DNA from: Helicobacter ganmani
Lineage (GTDB): Bacteria > Campylobacterota > Campylobacteria > Campylobacterales > Helicobacteraceae
NCBI RefSeq assembly: GCF_003364315.1
Contig: NZ_NXLS01000006.1
Location: forward strand, 51,958 to 115,957
Reading direction: 5' to 3'
Length of the DNA: 64,000 bases
Shown here: piece after piece, positions 51,923 through 60,271 of the stretch
Numbering within the stretch: position 1 is the stretch's first letter
Layout: the number at the start of each line of letters is the position of its first letter
Position numbers and translations under genes: made by a program
Notes under the pieces: generated by a model
Database searches by the model: none
The model's input: only the letters and a program-made list of their open reading frames with translations
Told to the model about the DNA's origin: nothing

Positions 51923-53022
51923 TGCGTTTTATCGGTAACAAAGAATCTTTAAGCGCAAAAATTTATGCCCTTTTGTTGAAGCACCATAGTATAGAATCTC
52001 ACCCCAAATTCCCGCAAAGCTTTTTTGATATGTTTGCGGGAAGTGCGAGTATGGGGAAGTTTTTTAAGGCAAAGGGATTTCAAGTTTATAGCTGCGATTT
52101 GCTTTATTTTTCATTTTGTCTGCAAAAGGCTTATATACAAAACAATCAAATCCCTACATTTCAGGGTTTGCAAAGCATTATTCAATCTAGCCAAAATTTA
52201 GCAGATTCTCTTTTTGCAAACGATATTTCACCTTACCAAAAGGTGCTTAGCTTTTTAGATTCTATTCCAGCGCAAAAAGGCTTTATTTATCATCATTACG
52301 CACCAAGTGGAAGTAAGCATTTAGCACAGCCTAGAATGTATTTTAGCGATGAAAATGCGGCAAAAATTGACACTATAAGAATGCAAATTGAAACTTGGAA
52401 GCAAAAACAATCCATCAATGAAAATGAATATTTTATCCTTTTAACCACGCTTATAGAATCTCTATCGTTTTATGCCAATGTAGCGGGTGTGTATGCGGCA
52501 TTTTGTAAAAAATGGGACAAAAGAGCCTTGAAGCCCCTTACACTCAAAGAAATTGAGATTTTTCCAAGTGATATAAAGCATTTTTGCGCTTGTGGGGATA
52601 GTATAGAGGTTTTGCAAAAGATAGAATCTAAGCAAGTTTTGGACATACTCTATCTTGACCCGCCTTATAATCATCGCCAATATGCGCCCAATTATCACTT
52701 AATAGAGACTATTGCTAAGTATGACAATCCTAAAATCAAAGGTGTAGCAGGATTGCGAGATTGGCAACATCAAAAAAGTGCATTTTGCAACGCTAAAACT
52801 GCACTGATAGAACTTGAAAAAATCACAAAATTAAACAATTACAAGCATTTGGTGTTAAGCTATAATAGTGAGGGGATAATGCAAAAAGCCCAAATTGATG
52901 AGCTTTTAAATCCTTTAGGCAAAGTCATATTTGAGAGCTTCGCTTATCCTCGCTTTAAAAGCAATGCAAAGGATGGCGACAAATACATAAAAGAATATGT
53001 ATGGATTGTGCAAAAGGCTTAA
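51922..53022 (+). CDS. D12-class adenine-N6 methylase, second of the operon
   Basis: 366 residues; its ATG overlaps the previous TAA by one base (TAATG). Motif I RFIGNKESLSAKIY lacks the double Gly but keeps G-N-K as in the FokI-like branch; FDMFAGSASMGKFF is the SAM loop and DILYLDPPYNHRQYA the catalytic motif. Two unequal D12 methylases after one nuclease suggest an asymmetric (type IIS-like) recognition site. Complete. Confidence 0.87.
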   Translation: MRFIGNKESLSAKIYALLLKHHSIESHPKFPQSFFDMFAGSASMGKFFKAKGFQVYSCDLLYFSFCLQKAYIQNNQIPTFQGLQSIIQSSQNLADSLFANDISPYQKVLSFLDSIPAQKGFIYHHYAPSGSKHLAQPRMYFSDENAAKIDTIRMQIETWKQKQSINENEYFILLTTLIESLSFYANVAGVYAAFCKKWDKRALKPLTLKEIEIFPSDIKHFCACGDSIEVLQKIESKQVLDILYLDPPYNHRQYAPNYHLIETIAKYDNPKIKGVAGLRDWQHQKSAFCNAKTALIELEKITKLNNYKHLVLSYNSEGIMQKAQIDELLNPLGKVIFESFAYPRFKSNAKDGDKYIKEYVWIVQKA

Positions 53023-53075
53023 GAGCCTTACAAATATAAGATTCCAAAAACGTATTCAAAATTCACTTTTTCCCC

Positions 53076-53106
53076 TTGACAAACACCAAGTGTCAGGCTT
53101 TATAAT
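53076..53106 (+). promoter_or_regulatory. MerR-type promoter 2 (before MFS gene)
   Basis: TTGACA (53076) and TATAAT (53101-53106) are separated by 19 bp with dyad ACACCAAGTGT and TGTCAGGCTT. The gene's AAAGGAATC ribosome site follows 24 bp later. Confidence 0.8.
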
Positions 53107-53139
53107 GTCAATTTTATTATTTCAAACAAAGGAATCTAA

Positions 53140-54294
53140 ATGATAAAAACAAATCCTCTTTTGCTTCCTACGCTAATGCTTGGTGTATTTGCGCTTTTGA
53201 GTATGGAGCTTGGAATGATGGGTGTGCTGCCTATCGTGGCGGAAGTCTATAATGTGAGTGTCGCAGACGCGGGGTGGGTTGTGAGTATTTTTGCACTCAT
53301 TGTTGCGCTTGTCGCGCCGATTTTACCCCCGCTTTTGACGAAGTATGACGCAAAGCAAGTCCTTCTTACTTGTCTACTTGTCTTTAGCGTTAGCTCGTTT
53401 TTGGCAGCCTTTTGCACAAATTTTATTGTGTTGCTTATCTTGCGTGCAATTCCAGCGTTTTTTCACCCTATCTTTTGCGCCTTTGCCTTTAGTATGGCAG
53501 CGGATTCTGTCCCACACAACGAGTCCCCAAAGGCAATCGCAAAGATTTTTATCGCTGTCTCTGCGGGTATGACGCTTGGGGTGCCGCTTACTAGCTTTAT
53601 CGCAAGCAATACAAGCCTTGAAGTGTCTTTTATCTTTTTTGGTGCGCTTAATGCCCTAAGTCTCCTTGCCACACTTGCATTTATTCCAAGTCAAAAGCAA
53701 GAGCAAAAAGCCGCGCAAAAAGAGCAATTTAAGGTATTAGCAAAGCCCATAGTGTGGGTTTCTGTCATTGTTGTAATGCTCCTAAATGGAGCAATGTTTG
53801 GCTTTTATAGCTATATGAGTGAGTTTTTGCTCAATTTCACACAGGTTTCTTTTAACCTCATCAGCGCACTTTTGCTTATCTATGGGCTAAGCAATGTCAT
53901 CGGCAATTTCATCGCGGGCAAAAGCCTTGTGAGTGCGCCCAATGCGACTTTAAGAATCGTGCCTTTAAGCCTCATTGCATTATATGTCGCGCTCTTTTTT
54001 GGCGGGGGCAATGCTTGGGGCGCGAGTGTGATTCTCATCATTCTTGGAATCTTTGCGGGAGTTGGCAACAATATGGCGCAATTTGTTGTAACCTCACCTA
54101 TCCCAGAGGCAAAGGAACTCGCAAATGGACTTTTCATCAGTGCTGCAAATATCGGAATCACACTTGGCACTTCGCTGTGCGGGTTGTTTATCTCGCTTAA
54201 TGGCTCACGTTTTGTAGTTTTAGCGGCAGTGTGCTTGGTGGTTTTAAGTATTATATTTTTAATGCTTAGAGGGCAGATTCTAAAGGACAAATAG
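53140..54294 (+). CDS. MFS transporter (AraJ/YdhP-like)
   Basis: 384 residues with 12 hydrophobic segments. Typical DHA1 opening SMELGMMGVLPIVAEVYNVS, followed by WVVSIFALIVALVAPI. These carriers export drugs, sugars or other small compounds. The promoter is of the shared MerR type, so expression probably responds to the same signal as the hydrolase and reductase downstream. AAAGGA is upstream of the ATG. GC is slightly above the window average. Confidence 0.9.
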   Translation: MIKTNPLLLPTLMLGVFALLSMELGMMGVLPIVAEVYNVSVADAGWVVSIFALIVALVAPILPPLLTKYDAKQVLLTCLLVFSVSSFLAAFCTNFIVLLILRAIPAFFHPIFCAFAFSMAADSVPHNESPKAIAKIFIAVSAGMTLGVPLTSFIASNTSLEVSFIFFGALNALSLLATLAFIPSQKQEQKAAQKEQFKVLAKPIVWVSVIVVMLLNGAMFGFYSYMSEFLLNFTQVSFNLISALLLIYGLSNVIGNFIAGKSLVSAPNATLRIVPLSLIALYVALFFGGGNAWGASVILIILGIFAGVGNNMAQFVVTSPIPEAKELANGLFISAANIGITLGTSLCGLFISLNGSRFVVLAAVCLVVLSIIFLMLRGQILKDK

Positions 54295-54345
54295 AAGCAA
54301 AATGCGATTAAGAAAAATTTAAATAATAAATTCTAACAATCCCTC

Positions 54346-54376
54346 TTGACAAATACTAGGTGTCAGGCTTTATAAT
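54346..54376 (+). promoter_or_regulatory. MerR-type promoter 3 (before alpha/beta hydrolase)
   Basis: TTGACA (54346) and TATAAT (54371-54376), 19-bp spacer holding ATACTAGGTGT and TGTCAGGCTT, nearly identical to promoter 2. Confidence 0.8.
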
Positions 54377-54409
54377 TTCAAATGTATTTTAAAATCACAA
54401 GGAGAAACA

Positions 54410-55447
54410 ATGACACACACAACATTCACACAAACTTTCACACGCATTTTTATAATGCTAATATTTTTTATAGGAGGTGGAGCAATGGCTCAAGAGAAAT
54501 GGGACAAGGTGTTTGCAAAAAGCAATGAAGTCAAAGTCCAAAAGGTAAAATTCACCAATCGTTATGGAATCACACTCGCGGGGGATTTGTATCTACCTAA
54601 GAATCTAGGCAAGGCACAAAAGCTCCCAGCAATCGCAATCAGTGGTCCTTTTGGCGCAGTCAAAGAGCAAGTGAGTGGATTCTATGCGCAAACTTTAGCG
54701 CAAAAGGGCTTTATCACTCTTGCCTTTGACCCTTCCTATACAGGAGAGAGCGGAGGCAAACCTAGAAATGTCGCCTCACCCGATATTAATACAGAGGATT
54801 TTAGTGCAGCGGTAGATTTTCTAAGCAATTATGCAAATGTGGATTCTAATAAAATCGGCATTTTGGGCATTTGCGGATTTGGCGGATTTGCACTCAATGC
54901 TGCCGCAATGGATACGCGCATTAAGGCAGTCGTGGCTTCTACAATGTATGATATGAGTCGCGTCAATGCCAATGGCTATAATGATTCAATGGACGCAAAG
55001 GCACGCTATAAGCTTAAAGAAAGTCTCAATGCACAGCGCACAAAGGATTTCAAAAGTGGCACTTACGCCAAAGCCGATGGGTTGCCTCAAAAGCTTAGAG
55101 GCGATGAGCCACAATTTATCAAAGATTATTTTGATTATTACAAAACGCCAAGAGGACACCACGCGCGTTCTCTTAACTCCAATGGGCATTGGAATCTCAC
55201 TTCATCTTTAGGCTTTATCAATGCACCTATTTTGGCATATAGCAATGAGATACAAAGTGCGGTTTTAATCATTCACGGGGATAAGGCACATAGCAAATAT
55301 TTTAGCACTGACGCGTATAAAAAGCTTAAGGGCAAAAATAAAGAATTATTGCTTATCAAAGATGCCAATCACACGGATTTGTATGACAATGAGCAAAAGA
55401 TTCCCTTTGATAAAATTGCTACATTTTTTAGTGCGAATTTGAAGTAG
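54410..55447 (+). CDS. Secreted alpha/beta hydrolase
   Basis: 345 residues. A signal peptide (FTRIFIMLIFFIGGGAMAQ) sends it to the periplasm. Then the hydrolase core: YGITLAGDLYLPKNLG, the nucleophile elbow in GILGICGFGGFALNAA where the elbow reads GICGFGG (Cys in the nucleophile place, dienelactone-hydrolase-like), VLIIHGDKAHSK for the acid region and KDANHTDLYD for the catalytic His. Likely acts on small esters or lactones. AAGGAG precedes the ATG; it heads a three-gene unit with the cyclophilin-like and SDR genes. Confidence 0.85.
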   Translation: MTHTTFTQTFTRIFIMLIFFIGGGAMAQEKWDKVFAKSNEVKVQKVKFTNRYGITLAGDLYLPKNLGKAQKLPAIAISGPFGAVKEQVSGFYAQTLAQKGFITLAFDPSYTGESGGKPRNVASPDINTEDFSAAVDFLSNYANVDSNKIGILGICGFGGFALNAAAMDTRIKAVVASTMYDMSRVNANGYNDSMDAKARYKLKESLNAQRTKDFKSGTYAKADGLPQKLRGDEPQFIKDYFDYYKTPRGHHARSLNSNGHWNLTSSLGFINAPILAYSNEIQSAVLIIHGDKAHSKYFSTDAYKKLKGKNKELLLIKDANHTDLYDNEQKIPFDKIATFFSANLK

Positions 55448-55463
55448 GACGCAAAGGAACAAT

Positions 55464-55925
55464 ATGCGCAAATATACATTTCTTTGTTTGTTGTTTGCGC
55501 TGCTAACGCAATGCGCTTTAGGCAAAGACTTAAGGGGGGAATTGGAGGAGCAAATGCAAATACAAATGCAATTTCAAGGGAAAAGCTTTGTTTTGACTTT
55601 AGAAAATAATGCGGCTGCAAGGGATTTCTACGCACTCTTGCCTTTACGCCTAAGCTTTAGTGATTATGTAGGCAAGGAAAAGATTGCTAAGCTTGATAAA
55701 AGCCTAAGCCCACAAGAGCGCGGAGAATATGACCCACAAAGCGGCGATTTTTTCTATTTCGCCCCTTGGGGTAATGTCGGAATCTTTTATGCCAAGCAGC
55801 CCCCATACAAGGGCTTGGTTAAGCTAGGCGTAGTAAAGGCAGAAAAAGAATCTTTTATCGCGCACCTCAAAGCCCAAAAGCAAGATTTTATCCTCACGAT
55901 AGAAAAATATCCTAGCAGGGAGTAA
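55464..55925 (+). CDS. Secreted cyclophilin-like-fold protein
   Basis: 153 residues with a Sec signal (FLCLLFALLTQCALG), possibly lipidated at that Cys. The mature part matches the cyclophilin_like family: FVLTLENNAAARDFYALLPL, RLSFSDYVGKEKI, GDFFYFAPWGNVGIFYA. Enzymatic role uncertain. 16 bp after the hydrolase stop. The last 34 bp, past the stop, have a near copy after the SDR gene. Confidence 0.78.
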   Translation: MRKYTFLCLLFALLTQCALGKDLRGELEEQMQIQMQFQGKSFVLTLENNAAARDFYALLPLRLSFSDYVGKEKIAKLDKSLSPQERGEYDPQSGDFFYFAPWGNVGIFYAKQPPYKGLVKLGVVKAEKESFIAHLKAQKQDFILTIEKYPSRE

Positions 55926-55934
55926 AGATAGCTT
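55901..55934 (+). repeat. 34-bp direct repeat, copy A
   Basis: Begins AGAAAAATATCCTAGC and is 32/34 identical to 56682-56715. Covers the last codons and stop of the cyclophilin-like gene. Confidence 0.7.
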
Positions 55935-55995
55935 AGTGGCTTTTTTAGGCTTAAGAATAGAATTTTGTGAGAGCTAAAATTACAAAAGGGAAAAA

Positions 55996-56640
55996 ATGAA
56001 AAAGAATATCGTTGTTGTAGGCGCAGGGAAAGGCTTAGGCAATGCTGTTGCAAAACGTTTTGGCAAGAGTGGTTTTAGGGTCATTCTCATTGCAAGGAAT
56101 GTTGGGAATCTAAACGCATATAAAGAAGAGTTTGAAAAAGAGGGCATTGAGACTTTTATCTATTCTGCAGATTGTGAAAAACCGCAAACTTTGGAATCCG
56201 CTTTTAAAGAGATTCAAGATGCCTTTGGTGTTGTAGATGTCCTTGTGTATAATGCGAGAGTGCGTAAGGACGGGTTTGCAACGGCATTTAGCAATGATGA
56301 CTTCATCAAGCATTATCAAACCGATGTCGCAAGTGCCTTATGTTGTGTTAAGCTTGTAATACAAAAACAAGCACAGCAAAGAAGCGGCGCGATTTTATTA
56401 TCCGGCGGTATTTTTGGGGATAATCCTAGCAAAGAGCACGCGGGAATCTCAATAGGTAAAGCCGCACTCAAGGCACTTGGCAAGACATTGCACGATGAAT
56501 TAAAGGAAAAAGGCATTTTTGTGGGGCTTATCACCATAGCGGGACACATTCAGCCAAACACACAACACGCCCCTGAATTGATTGCAGAGAAATATTGGGA
56601 AGCTTACCAAAAGCAAGATAAATACGAAGTCGTGTATTAA
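55996..56640 (+). CDS. SDR-family oxidoreductase lacking the catalytic Tyr
   Basis: 214 residues. Rossmann motif VVVGAGKGLGNAVAKRFG is intact at residue 5. The NNAG position reads YNARVRKDG and the Yxxx K active site reads ISIGKAAL, so Lys is kept but Tyr is Ile, as in a SIGKAAL-type subgroup. Reaction unknown; reductase activity by the usual mechanism is doubtful. AAAGGGAAAAA precedes the ATG. Nearly identical 34-bp repeats flank the gene. Confidence 0.8.
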   Translation: MKKNIVVVGAGKGLGNAVAKRFGKSGFRVILIARNVGNLNAYKEEFEKEGIETFIYSADCEKPQTLESAFKEIQDAFGVVDVLVYNARVRKDGFATAFSNDDFIKHYQTDVASALCCVKLVIQKQAQQRSGAILLSGGIFGDNPSKEHAGISIGKAALKALGKTLHDELKEKGIFVGLITIAGHIQPNTQHAPELIAEKYWEAYQKQDKYEVVY

Positions 56641-56681
56641 ACTGCAAATTTTAAGGGGGGATAATACAGGAAATAAACAGC

Positions 56682-56715
56682 AGAAAAATATCCTAGCAAG
56701 GAGTAAAGATAACTT
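56682..56715 (+). repeat. 34-bp direct repeat, copy B
   Basis: 32/34 match to 55901-55934, 42 bp after the SDR stop. It looks like the 3' end of a second cyclophilin-like gene copy. Confidence 0.7.
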
Positions 56716-56898
56716 GCGTGGGTTTAAAGCCGTGCAAGTGGCACGAAAATCAAAATATATAGCCCAAATATTGTATAATGCATTAAAATTTAGTTCAAGG
56801 TTTTTTTATGTTCTCTCTTGCAAACCGCAGAAGCACAAGATTAAGAGTTTGTAAGGGCTGGAATGGTAGAATCTAGCATTATCAAAAAATGAGGCACG

Positions 56899-57773
56899 AT
56901 GACAATACAAATAAATCTTTCAAAGTTTCAAAATACAGAATCTAAGCCTTTTATCAAATGGGCTGGAGGTAAAAGAGCATTAGTAGATTCTATCATTGCT
57001 TCTATGCCAAGAAATTTTAATGCGTATTTTGAGCCTTTTGTAGGTGGTGGTGCATTATTTTTTGCTCTTAAAATCAAGGGTTTTTAGAATCTAAAGCAAT
57101 TTATTTAAGCGATAAAAATACTGAGTTAATTAACACTTATCAAGTCATTCAAAAGAATCCCAAACCCCTTTTAAAAGAACTAGAATCTTTGCAAAAAAAT
57201 CACAATAAAGAGCTTTTTTATAGTATTCGTAACCTCGATAGAAATAAGGATTTTATGCATTTAGATTCTATTTTCAAAGCTGCAAGATTTATTTACCTGA
57301 ATAAAACTTGTTTCAATGGACTATGTCGCTACAATGCAAAGGGCGAATTTAACACTCCAATGGGAAGCTACAAGAATCCCAAAATTTATGATAAAAATTT
57401 GATTTTCAATGCTTCAAATGCTTTGCAAGGAGCGCAGATTCTATGCTTGGATTTTGTAGATATGATAAAACTAGCAAAAAGCGGAGATTTTGTTTATTTT
57501 GACCCACCCTATTATCCGCTTAGTAAAACTTCAAGCTTTGTGAGCTATACAGATGTATTTTTAGAAAAAGAACAAGAGCGTTTGAGAGAGATTTTTAAGG
57601 AACTAGATTCTAAAAATGTAAAAGTTTTACAAAGCAATTCAAACACTACCTTTATTAAAGAGCAATACAAGGGCTTTAAAATACTAGAGATTCAAGCAAA
57701 ACGAGCAATAAATTGTAAGGGCAAGAAAAGAGGCGAGATTACAGAATTACTAATTAGGGGAAAGTATGAGTAA
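56899..57773 (+). pseudogene. Dam-like D12 adenine methylase, frameshifted
   Basis: Frame 1 (56899-57087) gives [18 protein letters not shown] and [15 protein letters not shown], the intact SAM motifs; it ends at TAG. A second frame continues from [17 protein letters not shown] through FVYFDPPYYPLSKTSSF to 57773. One A more in the AAAA run near 57070-57073 would rejoin the two as ...[11 protein letters not shown]... The whole, about 290 residues, is a Dam/DpnM-like enzyme that methylates GATC-type sites. It overlaps the nuclease gene by 8 bp. Confidence 0.85.
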
Positions 57774-58286
57774 AAATAGTGCAAGTTGGGAAAAGATTTT
57801 TGCGGATTTAGATATTTTAAAGCACGATTTTAACAATGCTCCTTTTGTTATTAGTGCCGAGCAGATTAAACAATGTATAAAGGATTTCAGCAAGAAGTTC
57901 GCATTCTATGCAAACAAGATTCTAAGGAAGAGAGACCACAGATTTTTATTGATAATGAGCTTTTTATTTTACCTATAAAAAATGGTGGATATATCCTTTG
58001 TAAGGGCGATGGATACATTGACATTCCAAACATAAATACAGAATCCATTATCTATAAAAGTAAGCTTAATTTTGAATTAAAGAGTGCTAATGTGGGAGAT
58101 TCTGAAATGCAACATTTGGATTTTGCTTATGCCTCGTCCCTTATGCGCACATTTTTAAATGATGAAAGCCTTGTTTTAAGCATACGAGGTAGAAAATACA
58201 CGCTAGAGTTTTGCTTTGATACCAATCTTTATAAAAAGATCGCACAAAAGGAAGTTATCGCGCTCGTTTTTGAAATAGGATTTTAG
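57766..58286 (+). pseudogene. Type II restriction endonuclease (GATC-type), frameshifted
   Basis: Frame 1 begins MSKNSASWEKIFADLDIL and FNNAPFVISAEQIKQ, then near 57880-57910 the reading moves to a second frame: QQEVRILCKQDSKEERPQIF, KGDGYIDIPNINTESIIYKS and GDSEMQHLDFAYASSLMR. I recall this pattern from Helicobacter nucleases of the HpyAIII (GATC) type paired with a Dam-like methylase. Total remaining length about 173 codons, shorter than the about 280 expected, so a C-terminal deletion is also likely. Both partners of the system are broken. Confidence 0.75.
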
Positions 58287-58290
58287 AATC

Positions 58291-59094
58291 CTAGAAAAAC
58301 TCCCTAATAAGTAATTGAGTGGAGAGGGCAAAGCATACGCATATTACAATCGGGCGGATAATCCTTGCTCCGTGCTTTATTGCAAGGCGTGCCCCAAAGC
58401 TTGCACCGATGATTTGTCCCACACACATAATAATGCCTAGAATCCAAAGCACATTGCCTCCGAGTATGAAAAACAAAGTAGAGGCGATGTTGATACTAAA
58501 AACAATCCAACGCGAATGTGCTAAGGCTTTGCTAAGTCCATAACCACCAATACTTACAAGCAAAGCTAAGATAAAAGAGCCAATCCCAATGCCTAAGAAT
58601 CCTCCATATAATCCTGCTATTGCGATGCTTATAAACAAAAAGATTTTATGAGGATTTTTGGCTCTGTCCTCCTCGCTAATGTTTGGAGAGAGTAAGAAAT
58701 ATGCGCCCACTGCTATCATCACAAAAGGCAAGATTTTTGAGAGCAAAGCAATCTCTATAAACTGCACTAAAATCGCACCCGCTGCTCCAAAGAGCAGTGC
58801 AATTATCATTGCCGCAAGACTTTCTTTCATATCCACCAAACCTTGATGATAATAATGTGCTGCGCTGACGAATGAGCCTACACAGGCTTGAAGCTTATTT
58901 GTCGCTAAGGCTTGGAGAGGATTTAGTCCGCTTACAAGCAATAAAGGCATAGTTATCATTCCTGCTCCGCCAGAGAGTGAGCCTACAACCCCGCCTACAA
59001 TAGAAGCAATAAAGAAGAGAGGATAAAAATACAGAGCTATGCCTTCAAATGTAGGGGTTGTAAATGTAGCCATTGTGAATAAATCCAAGCTCAT
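58291..59094 (-). CDS. TauE/SafE sulfite-exporter-family protein
   Basis: 267 residues, about 8 helices in two repeats: IVGGVVGSLSGGAGMITMPLLLVSGLNPLQALATNK opens the first (family GGAG motif), LYGGFLGIGIGSFILALL the second. Exports organo-sulfur anions or similar; substrate unknown. The start has AAGGAG. Convergent with the broken restriction gene, 4 bp between. Confidence 0.88.
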   Translation of the reverse strand: MSLDLFTMATFTTPTFEGIALYFYPLFFIASIVGGVVGSLSGGAGMITMPLLLVSGLNPLQALATNKLQACVGSFVSAAHYYHQGLVDMKESLAAMIIALLFGAAGAILVQFIEIALLSKILPFVMIAVGAYFLLSPNISEEDRAKNPHKIFLFISIAIAGLYGGFLGIGIGSFILALLVSIGGYGLSKALAHSRWIVFSINIASTLFFILGGNVLWILGIIMCVGQIIGASFGARLAIKHGARIIRPIVICVCFALSTQLLIREFF

Positions 59095-59213
59095 ATTTCT
59101 CCTTATTAAAGTATCGCTTTCTTATGTTGGCAAAAATCAAAATCTTTGCATTATATACTAAATTTTATTTGAAAAAAGGCATTTGCAAATCTCGTATTAT
59201 TTTCTTTCACCCC

Positions 59214-59244
59214 TTGACAAATACTTAGTATCAGGCTGTATAAT
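59214..59244 (+). promoter_or_regulatory. MerR-type promoter 4 (before aldo/keto reductase)
   Basis: TTGACA (59214) and TATAAT (59239-59244), 19 bp apart. The spacer has ATACTTAGTAT, a perfect dyad, then CAGGCTG. Variant of promoters 2 and 3. Confidence 0.78.
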
Positions 59245-59277
59245 TACACAATCTATTTTACAAACAAGGAGGATTCT

Positions 59278-60228
59278 ATGAAATCGTATAACGCAAATCG
59301 TAGAGACTTTTTAAAGAATCTAGTACAATTCGCAGGAGTAGCGACACTCGGGGCTTATATGCCTTATCCACTTTTCGCACAAGATTTGAAGCAAATTTCC
59401 AAAAAAGGAGCAAAAATGCAAACTCTCACCCTCAATAATGGCGTTAAAATGCCCATTCTTGGGCTTGGCACTTATTCGCTTACGGGTAAAGCAGGGCAAA
59501 AGGCGATGAGCGAAGCCATAGAGGTAGGTTATCGGCTCTTTGATAGCGCACAGATGTATAATAATGAAGCCGAGCTTGGAGCAGCTATAAATGCGGCAGT
59601 AAAAGGCGGAATCAAACGTGAGGAGTTTTTTATCCAAACTAAGCTTTTAGAATCAAGTAGCGAGGATTTAGCAAAAAAATCCATTGAAAAATCCTTAAAA
59701 ACTTTAGGGCTTGATTATATTGATTCTTTGCTTATCCATATGCCATACTCGCAATCTAAGGCGATGTATAGAGCAATGGAGAGCTTTTATAAGCAAGGTA
59801 TTTTAAAGAGCATTGGCATTTCAAACTTTGGTGCGAAGGCGTATAGCGAGTTTGTGAAATCTTGTGAGGTGATTCCTGCGATTAATCAGTGCGAGACACA
59901 TTTACTCCTCCAACAAAAGCCCTTAAGAGAGGCGATGAAGAGCAAAAAAACTTTGTTGCAAAGCTGGAGTCCTTTTATCGCGGGGAAAGGCTCAATTTTA
60001 GAAAATCCCACACTTAAAAGCATTGCACAAAAATACAACAAAACACCCGCACAAGTGGTTTTGCGATTTTTGATTGAACAAGGAATCTCTGTCATACCAA
60101 AAACTTCTAAAAGAGCAAGAATGCAAGAAAATCTTAATGTCTTTGATTTTTCTTTAAGTGCGCAGGATATGCAGATTCTTAAAGGGTTTGATACAAATAA
60201 AAGTGCATTTTCTTGGACGAATTATTAG
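59278..60228 (+). CDS. Tat-exported aldo/keto reductase
   Basis: 316 residues. A twin-arginine signal NRRDFLKNLVQFAGVATLG comes first, then an AKR barrel from about residue 45 (MQTLTLNNGVKMPILGLGTY). The tetrad is Asp and Tyr in FDSAQMYNNEAELG, Lys in FFIQTKLLES, and His in SLLIHMPYSQ; NADPH site SVIPKTSKRARMQEN. Most AKRs are cytosolic; the Tat signal sends this one folded to the periplasm, or an internal Met at residue 44 could give a cytosolic form. Reduces aldehydes or ketones. AGGAGG is upstream. Confidence 0.88.
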   Translation: MKSYNANRRDFLKNLVQFAGVATLGAYMPYPLFAQDLKQISKKGAKMQTLTLNNGVKMPILGLGTYSLTGKAGQKAMSEAIEVGYRLFDSAQMYNNEAELGAAINAAVKGGIKREEFFIQTKLLESSSEDLAKKSIEKSLKTLGLDYIDSLLIHMPYSQSKAMYRAMESFYKQGILKSIGISNFGAKAYSEFVKSCEVIPAINQCETHLLLQQKPLREAMKSKKTLLQSWSPFIAGKGSILENPTLKSIAQKYNKTPAQVVLRFLIEQGISVIPKTSKRARMQENLNVFDFSLSAQDMQILKGFDTNKSAFSWTNY

Positions 60229-60271
60229 GGGAAGTTTGGTATAATCTTGCGTTTTAGTTTGCTTTATCCAC

